Positions 56,500 through 64,000 of a stretch of DNA of 64,000 nucleotides are shown here, piece after piece. The stretch spans positions 49,933,004 through 49,997,003 of the forward strand of contig CM042089.1 of assembly GCA_023512835.1 (NCBI GenBank), read 5' to 3'. Origin of the DNA: Taxillus chinensis. Lineage: Eukaryota; Streptophyta; Magnoliopsida; Santalales; Loranthaceae. A program made the translations under genes and the position numbers. Below the pieces are notes generated by a model. The model was not told where the DNA came from. It saw only the letters and a program-made list of their open reading frames with translations, and did not search any database. Numbering within the stretch: position 1 is the first letter of the stretch; each line of letters begins with the position of its first letter.

Positions 56500-57997
56500 T
56501 GATAGACAGATTTTTAGCCTCCCTAAAAGAGTTAGCTAACGTCGTTAAACCTCTCTTCAAGATAATTAATTCCATTAGTTTGCACTAAACAGAATAGTAG
56601 AAAGTAAGGGGTCGAACCCACAGGGATTAGCCTAGTTCTCTAGTTTTTCAAACCAAACCACTCAATTACTCTTGCTCTATAAAATGTCTTGGCAAAAACA
56701 AATTCTTTTTATAACTAAAGATCTAATTTTTATTTAGTTTTCTGAATAAACAAAGAAAGCAAATTGTTTTTAGGATTAAGATTCAAAGATTAAAGGCATC
56801 TTGGGTCACAACTTCACCTCCCTATGTTGTTTCTACTGATTTTAAGGTTCTTGAGATTATTTAATTGATAACATGCTATAACTAAGCCAAGGTATTGCAA
56901 TTGGTCATTGCTAGCCCTTCTAAGTGCTATTTGCCTGAATGGTCATCATGACATCAACATGCAAAGCCTAATTATCATACTCATGACAGGATAATGGTCA
57001 CACCAATCACAAGTATGTTATGAATCAAAGATCAGCCTCAGATTAAGGCTAAGAAAACCCAGGTGTACAGTCCAGATATTAAAAGATGAAGAACAAATTC
57101 ATAAAACATGCAATCTCAATTAAACAAACCCAATATTCAAATAATCAGTTTAACAACTTAGGGGGCTACATTGCTCCCCTAGATAAAGGAAACTACTCAC
57201 ACATGTTCTTGAATAAACAATAAGAAATAAAGAACATCATCCTCAAGCGGTCGCGAGAACTCCAACTTTAGGTCTTCTCCAGCCGTCAGACCTCCTAGGG
57301 CCGGCAGCTCCAGGATCAGAACCCTAGCCTCCAAAATCGTGAGACTCTCTCTCCTCTCTCTAAAAACGTGCTCCTCCCTTCTCTTCTTGTGAAAATAGCT
57401 ACTGCACCCTCTATTTATAGAGAAACATGGAGTGTAATGGGTGCCCTATCCACCAGCAATTGCCACTTATCAAAACGACGTAGTTTTGATAAGTAGTTTC
57501 CATTCTTTTTCCAACTTGAATACAACTTGAACCAAGCATAATTTAGACTAGGTGCTTTAGAGAAAAGTGTTTAAAATAACAAAACAAAGCGATCCATGCA
57601 AAAATCCGGTTGCACGTCATATGGCCATATGACATGCACCTCCAAATGGTCTGCAATTTTGCTCCATGATTCCTTTAAACGTGTAGAAGGCAGGGCTGCA
57701 ATAAAATCCTTACACGTCATAAGGGTCCATATGACGTGCACCCTTATTTTGCCCCCTCGGGCTGCCCCATTTTACCACAAGTCCCTTCTTTGATAAATGA
57801 AGTGATTTGGCTGGTGTCCATAAGATGAAATTGCCTAAAAACCTGCCGAAATAGCTCAAAAACACATATATATAGGCCAAGTAGTCTTCTTAGGGTGTTA
57901 AAGCAAATATCTAAGAAATATGGATGAATTAAGCTCTAATCATGCTCTTTAATACCCTAAATATATACTAGAATAAGGGTATAAATGCACATTATCA
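56500..57997 (-). repeat. LTR of the Ulp1-bearing gypsy-like element, copy 2
   Basis: Corresponds to 47286-48785 with the same TGATAG and TTATCA ends. Differences are few and concentrated near 57060 and 57250. Confidence 0.88.
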
Positions 57998-59548
57998 AAT
58001 ACACCACACTTGAACCATTGCTTGTCCTCAAGCAAAAACACACAAACATACAAAAATAAAATAAACAAACAATCACACTGGAACAAAAACAAAAACAAAT
58101 AAATAACAATCAAAGAGAGTCATGGTTTCCTAGGCATGCAACTCTATCATGATGAAGTGGGCAATCAAGTAACCAAAATGAATTATAATTAAGCTCAATC
58201 ATGTCCATACCCCTAAGTCCAACAACCATGCAGTCTCATCACTGAAAATTCATACATTAGCAAGCATACCATGATAAATTAGCACCTAGTTTCCCTTAAA
58301 GTTCTCACCTAGGATAAAGCTGCCTCACTCAAATATAAACTCTCATTTCTCTCCACACAAGCCCAAGTACCATACTTAAAAGAAAATCAATGGGTGGAAA
58401 GCTCCTCCTACATTCTCCACTAGTTATTAATTAAGTACTTGCCAAGCAAACATGAGAGTTCCCTATTTTGCTCATCAAAGGAAACACACTCTCTATTTTA
58501 CTTTGTTTGAAAACTCACACACTATTCTATTCTCAACAAACTCACACTCTACTCTAATGACTGATAAAACACACCTTGAGCCAAAGAAATGAGCTCAACA
58601 CTCTAAATAAACACAATTCAGCCATTATGGCTTTTATTCTGAAAAACTTTTTTTTTAATAACCTTATAAGGTTGCATTTTATGCTCTCCCTTGATGGATT
58701 ATTCACTCTTTTTTTTTAAACTCACCTTTTCTTTCATTACATAACACATAAATAAGACTGGTTTTTCTAATGCATACCCCTTGCCATTTTGCTAAGTAGG
58801 GAGAGACAAAAATGCAACAATGTCTCACATCCCATTGTTCAATTAAATGATGGGTTTTTTTTTTCACATTGTGCATCATAGCCTTCTACATTTACAACAC
58901 AACAAAACAAAAACTAGGATACATAGGAAGTCAAAGTGACTTAAATGGCCTTCTATCACTAGCAACACACCAAACACTGAGCACTAATAAGTAATCATCA
59001 TGCTTACTTAACTCCTACCATTAAATAACCAATGTTAAAAGTTAAGAGGATCAAAGAAAACTATTACCCCATAAACCATGAATGTCACTCAAGGGCTAGA
59101 AAGAGGTTTTTCTCATTTTCCTTTTGGATTTTCTTTCACTCAACTCTAGGGGTCACTAAGTGTTATTCTAGCATGTCATGCTCAGCTAATATTCAAACTT
59201 CAGCTCCAAAAACATGGTGATATCATTCAAGAGATATAGACATGATTAAACCAAATTATAACACACCTTAATTACTTTAACACCCTTATCACAACATGAT
59301 ACTAATGTGGCATAAAAATTAAAATTTAAGCCAAAATTGCATACCTAGTATCCATGCCTCTCCACATGCAAATCACACAATCAAGCAAAACAAACAAGCA
59401 CACGTCATAAAAATAACATTATAACTACTAAACAAACCAAAACAAACCAACACATACAATCAAGCAAAATAAAGGACAAACAAGTGGCTTGAGCCACTCC
59501 CCACACCACACTAAAAATATGCTATGTCCTCATGGCATGGTAGAGAGG
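57998..59548 (-). other. Non-coding region between the Ulp1-like ORF and the LTR, copy 2
   Basis: Near-exact copy of 48786-50337; no gene recognised. Confidence 0.6.
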
Positions 59549-60043
59549 TTAAGAAGAACCTGACCTATCCGATGGTAAGCTATAATAGTAAATCACATGG
59601 GCCACCAATCTCCGCACCCGAGCCACAAAATCGGTTGAAATTTCATCGCGTATGGTCCATGTATCTCGCTGCTGCAAAATAGCCAACATATAATAACAAA
59701 CAAAAATCCCACAGCTGAACTGATCAGGTTGCTGAGGGAATTCCATTTCCATGAGATGAATAAGAGGCAATTTGTCTTGCAGCAACCCCTTTTTCTTCAT
59801 TGTGTCCTTGATTCGTTTCATGAGGCCATGGACTAGCTTCTACTTCCTTTTTCTGAATCCATGTCCTTGACTGGGATCATAAAGCACCGCGTGCCCTGCA
59901 CTCAAATCCAAATGCAATAATACAAAGTGGTGGTCAATGTGTACAGGTATTAGTACCTCATGCATGGTGCGCCAGGGTCGGTGGCCTTCATTCGTACCAT
60001 TTGTTGGACCCCATTTTGTCCGAGTTGGACATACTAACCTCAT
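59549..60043 (-). pseudogene. Ulp1-like C48 peptidase domain of the gypsy-like element, copy 2
   Basis: One frame runs 60043 to 59549 with a single stop, TAG at 59842-59840. The C48 pattern is complete: His39 in HIDHHFVLLHL (codon 59929-59927), Asp in AVLYDPSQ (59878-59876), Gln and Cys in FPQQPDQFSCGIFVCYYM (Cys 59713-59711). As in the copia domain at 18355-18808, Phe follows the catalytic His. The two proteins differ strongly outside the motifs, so they are not recent copies of each other. The N-terminal part of the protein is not recognisable. The natural stop is followed by the long non-coding tail and LTR. Function would be cleavage of a ubiquitin-like modifier; activity is unproven. Confidence 0.83.
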
Positions 60044-60635
60044 TTGATATATATACCTTTTTTGCTTATGCCATATACCTTATTGAATAGGTCCTTAGAG
60101 ATTTCCTGCGATTTGCACAAGATGGATGCATTGACACGAATCGGGAAGCCCAAAATGGATAACCATTGCTACAAGTCCCTAAAGTACCCCAAGACCAATA
60201 CCAGGGGATAGAGGAGGAAATTTGGAGAATAACGCACTTGACTGAGCTCAATTCCGATGAAAAACGAAGAAGTTATGGCCAAAACAATTTTCATTGAAAA
60301 AAGTCAAACCTGCCAAAAGATGGTCAATGCCCCTGGTCAAACTGTCCGAAAAAGTGATCCCGCGAAATTCTCCAAAACATCTTTTTAAGCAAATATGGGT
60401 CTTCCTAAACAATCCCCAAAAGGTCGTCCATTTTCGCATTTTGGGTGGGGGTAAAAAGGTAATTAAAAAACTTGACTCGTAGCCTCGAAGTGTCGGCAAG
60501 TCGAAGCTTCGAAGACTCAAAGCCTCGAAGACTCGAAGCCTGTAAGCCTGCCAACACTCCGACCTGCCGACACTTCGTCCCATTGACCATTGACCTTCGA
60601 TCCTACCGACACTTCGACCCGTTGACCGTTGACCT
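60044..60635 (-). other. Upstream flank of the Ulp1-like ORF with CTTCGAAG array, copy 2
   Basis: Corresponds to 50834-51426. The array lies at about 60471-60635. GACCT (60631-60635) directly precedes the Sirevirus LTR and should reappear after its 3' LTR, outside the window. Confidence 0.65.
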
Positions 60636-61994
60636 TGTTGGATCAAGCCCAGAATTTGGATAATGCCAATAAAGCCCTATGTAATTTGATTTGAGATCTT
60701 TTATGTTTCTTTAGTCATTGCAGAAGATATGTTATTAATCCGGAGATACACTCGTGAGAGCAAAGCTAAGGACAGGATACATAATCCTGATCCGGACAAA
60801 AGTGAGTGTCGTCAAACACTTGGTAAATAACCAAGTTTTTAATACATGCGGAATAAGGAACATTCGTGCGGACTAAGTCAAAGTGATGCGGAGTAAGAAT
60901 CCTGGTCCACAAGGTCGCACGAAGTAAAAGAAGATACATAGTAAAGACATCCGAGTCTTCCATACATGCGGAGTAAAGAATACTAATGCGGAATAAGGAC
61001 TCAAGTCTTAATTTACACGGACTAAGGAAACTAGATGCGGAGTAAGGAATCCGGACAACTTACTCATACGGAGTAAGGAAGCGCTAGTACGGAGTAAGCA
61101 CTCTGATCCCTTAGACTCGCCCGGAGTAAGGAACTTACATATGGAGTAAGGAACTTACATGCGGAGTAAGGAAGCGCTAGTACGGAGTAAGCACTCTGAT
61201 CCCTTAGAGTCGCCCGGAGTAAGGAACTTACATACGGAGTAAGGTACTTACATACGGAGTAAGGAACTTACATGCGGAGTAAGGAAGCGCTGACATGGAC
61301 TAAGGATTCCAGTACCAAATAGATACGGAGTAAGCAACCACTGACACGGAGTAAGGTTCTGAGCTTCATTAGCAACGGAGTAAGGAAAATTACACCGGAC
61401 CAAGAAGATGCTACTCCAATTCACCGCATTTAAAGCTATCAGCTCGTGGTGTCCCAATGTAAGACAAACTCATTGAGAACCTGAAGAATCTTACACGTGG
61501 ATCACCCGGATATGTGGACACAACCTTAATTATATTTGGGAACTCACAAAGGCACTTATACTCTTCAAACCCAAGATCTTGAGCTCCACAAACCGCAACA
61601 GTCAAGACAAAGAGATTACCGAGGAATAGTTAGTGCTGAACGCATTCCGGAACTACAAGTTCCAAGGTTGTCTCTTTGGAATGTTTGTATAAATATTCAT
61701 ACTTGTACATTTGTGTGGCGTGAGCGAACGAGCCTGAATTAACCCTATGTATGCACAAGAGCTCAAAGATATAATCTAGGCTAGTGTGTGAATCCTTTTG
61801 TAAACAGAGTATAAGAGAGTCTTGCTTCTATTTTGTTGTAATTATCTCTTGATAATAAAACAAAATACTTCCACTATCTGGTTATCTTCTGCAGTGATTC
61901 TATCACTTAACTAGATTAGTGTGGTGTCTTAAGAGATTAAAAAGAGTTTCGATAAGAGCCTATTCACCCCCCTCTAGGCTCCAAGGGACCATCA
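60636..61994 (+). repeat. Sirevirus 5' LTR, copy 2
   Basis: 1359 bp, TGTTGG...CCATCA. About fifteen GGAGTAAG words between 60880 and 61390; TATA box near 61688. Confidence 0.95.
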
Positions 61995-61996
61995 AG

Positions 61997-62008
61997 TGGT
62001 ATCAAAGC
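61997..62008 (+). other. Primer binding site of the Sirevirus
   Basis: TGGTATCAAAGC lies two bases after the LTR end and matches the initiator-tRNA-Met site with one change (A for G). The truncated copy has the same sequence at 52788-52799. Confidence 0.9.
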
Positions 62009-62054
62009 AGTCTATTTGTTCAAAAGTAGAGATCCCACTCTTTTACTCTAAGCA

Positions 62055-64000
62055 ATGGCCGAAGAAAGTAGTATGCTATTCAACACTCGCCTTAACTCCG
62101 GAGGTGCACAAGAGCCCATCCCAAATCGAAGCAGCAGTGAAAACATCGACCCACCTCAACCTGCTGCTGCCGCCGCTCCTCAACCACGGAGTTCTGGTTT
62201 TACTCCGACGAAACCGCCCAAATTCACACCTGAGCTTTTCTCTCAGTGGAAACCTCGCATGAAGATGTTTATGGTATGCCATGATCATCTCATGTGGCCA
62301 TGTCTTCATCAGGAGATTCCAATTCCCGATGACCATTGGAGAACATGGAGTTAAGAGGCCAAAGACGGATGCCGAACTTACCAACGATGAAAGAGCCTGG
62401 TAGTGCGCTAGTGAAAAGGCTCTAGCTTATGTTACATCGTCTTTGGATTCTGAGGCTTTCACGGACGTCCAGGGCTGCACGTCAGCAAAAGTTGTTTGGG
62501 ACAAACTGACAATCCTCTATGAGGGGAGTCAGTCCCAAATGCAAAATGTGATATGTGCTCTCAGACATAATTTTGAGAGTTTCAATCACAAACCTGGCGA
62601 ATCCCTTGAAAGCATCTATCGGAGATTCGGCAAGCTCATTCTAGAGCTAAAAACTGTCAATGAGCACTACACTCAGTCTCAAATCAATGACAAGTTCTTT
62701 CGATCCTTGCCGGATCGCTACTACTCCAAGCAGCTCCAGATGCAAGCTGACAAAAACTGGCCATTTACTGCCCTTGAGGAAATATATGGAGAGCTTCGGA
62801 CTCATGAGGTCAGATTCAGATACACTGACCGTGATGAGAAAATAGCTCGAAAAGAAAAAGGGATAGCTCTCAAAGCTACGGAATGCTCCAGTAATCATTA
62901 AGAGGATGATACGGATGAGTCAGAGAATTCTGACTCAGACGCAGAAGAGGAAATAGCTCTTCTTGTCAAATCCTTTGAACGATTCCTTCGGAAAAGTAGA
63001 AAAGGATTCAGAAGAGGCTCCTCATCATCCAGAAGGAAGGAACGATCGGAGTCGAGCTCCCAAGAATGCTTTAACTGTGGGAAACCCGGTCACTAGGCCA
63101 AGGAATGCAGATCCAAATCTAAGACGGCAGAGAAAAGTGACAAGGTTACTCCTCGACGTACTACCTCAGACAACAGCAAGAACAAGAGGAAGGCGTTCGT
63201 GACAAAGTACATCAGTGGCTCGGAAGAAGAGGAGGAATCCTCGGATGATGAGCCAACTCCTAAGCCGAACGTCTGCCTTATGGCAAATACTGAGGTACCT
63301 TCTATCTTTGAGCTCATGAGTAAATTAGAATCTCTTACTACTGTATGTGATCATGAAAAGAATGAGAGACTAATAATTACTCAAATGTACAAAGATATGG
63401 AAAGTCAGAATAAACGTCTTGAATTTACTATTACTAGACTCGAAAAGGACATCGTTGACTTCAGAGGAAAAGAAGCTTGGTATCACGATCTAAGAGCTGA
63501 AAATCATATGTTAAATACCAATCTCTCAGGCCTAAAAGTTATAGTAAAAAGACTCAAAAATGAACTTGAACAGGAAAGGGAAATAAATCGTAAGTGGCTT
63601 AAATCCGGGGAAATAGCCTCTACATTTAGGACTGATCCGGATAATATTCGAGTCAAACCTAGCCTAGGCTCCGAATCATCAAACTCCAATGCTCAAGCTA
63701 CTGAGTGTCCTCCGGATTTCACTCAAAAACTAACCAACTTATATCCTGTTAGTATATCTAAACCGTTGGATGGTTTCATTTCAGGTGGCACCATAGTTTA
63801 TGACTGTGGAGTTGAGGCTGTTACTACACTTCCCGAAGCAGTAGCACCCGTAACTAATGATGAAGGGAAGGCTGCTGCAGTTAAAGCCAAAACTGTAGCA
63901 CCCAAAAAGAAAGGAAAGGCTAAGGCTGACGCATCTAGGGCCAAGAGCGCGTCACCCAAATGCAATGGATTAGGCCACAGGGAACAGAGTAGAAAGTCTG
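62055..64000 (+). pseudogene. Sirevirus gag (frameshift and two stops; continues past the window)
   Basis: Start at MAEESSMLFNTRLNSGG, 60 nt after the PBS. The first frame stops at 62352-62354. A second frame carries the rest from about 62443: the UBN2-type capsid domain (WDKLTILYEGSQSQMQNV, ESLESIYRRFGKLILEL), then TAA at 62899, a CX2CX4HX4C zinc knuckle at 63067-63108 spoiled by TAG at 63094, and an acidic region. Near 63300-63600 is a long coiled coil (LEFTITRLEKDIVDF, LKVIVKRLKNELEQE). A Lys/Ala-rich tail follows to the window end, where CNGLGH may be a degenerate second knuckle. A long, coiled-coil-bearing Gag is characteristic of Sireviruses. Confidence 0.87.

Larger units (their letters stand above)
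44078..62502. repeat. Head-to-tail tandem duplication of a 9.2-kb block
   Basis: Copy 1 is 44078-53293 (9216 bp) and copy 2 is 53294-62502 (9209 bp). The order of all elements is identical and long stretches match base for base. The junction reads gttgtttgggac|ctgtactttccc: the left half is Sirevirus gag (as at 62489-62502), the right half is chromovirus LTR (as at 44078). Only one base (C) is shared, so it is not a recombination between repeats. Copy 1 is thereby truncated inside gag and copy 2 inside the chromovirus LTR. Confidence 0.95.
60636..64000 (+). mobile_element. Sirevirus 5' LTR and gag region, continuing past the window
   Basis: LTR, PBS and gag in order. The element is of the same family as the one ending at 20370. 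It is the intact partner of the truncated copy at 51427-53293. Confidence 0.9.

Overview
The window is a stretch of a nuclear plant genome, very probably a eudicot with a large, retrotransposon-rich genome. It holds one intact intron-containing host gene, a CDK-like protein kinase (coding 33046-37159, eight exons). Nearly everything else is transposable-element DNA: Ty1/copia and Ty3/gypsy LTR retrotransposons, solo LTRs, a non-autonomous large-LTR element, a tandem TRIM and two MITEs. The species cannot be named from the sequence.

Layout. 1-20370 is the 3' part of a Sirevirus-like copia element in + orientation. It runs integrase, reverse transcriptase, RNase H, then a long extra ORF, then the 3' LTR at 18952-20370. 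The extra ORF is split by two later insertions: a complete nested copia (5639-14844, with target duplication GGTGA) and a gypsy solo LTR (16392-18354). When the three pieces are read in order, the extra ORF has an N-terminal alpha-helical domain, an Ala/Pro-rich linker, a coiled coil and a C-terminal Ulp1/SENP-like C48 cysteine peptidase domain with His, Asp, Gln and Cys all present. This is the most unusual element in the window.

20371-27779 is a minus-strand, coding-free gypsy-like element with LTRs of about 3 kb, itself hit by a solo LTR (24117-25861). Short LTR and element relics follow to about 28640, then a Tourist-like MITE (28783-29194). From 29.2 to 40.4 kb is a low-repeat island. 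It carries the kinase gene, a duplicated segment and a G-box upstream of it, and a hAT-type MITE (38863-39329) downstream. 40382-41081 is a tandem TRIM, cut by a further large gypsy-like LTR (41082-43917).

44078-62502 is a head-to-tail tandem duplication of a 9.2-kb block (44078-53293 and 53294-62502). Each copy holds the tail of a minus-strand chromovirus (LTR plus integrase/chromodomain), a minus-strand gypsy-like element carrying a second, different Ulp1-like peptidase ORF, and the LTR and gag start of a Sirevirus. In the second copy the Sirevirus continues past the window end as a long gag region with a zinc knuckle and coiled coil.

A recurring theme is arrays of short CpG-centred palindromic words (CTCGAG, CTTCGAAG, TCCGGA, CGGAGTAAG) inside unrelated LTRs. 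In two gypsy families the arrays sit at the same place relative to the conserved flank and the TATA box but use different words. None of the retroelement coding regions is intact. The host kinase gene is open throughout.
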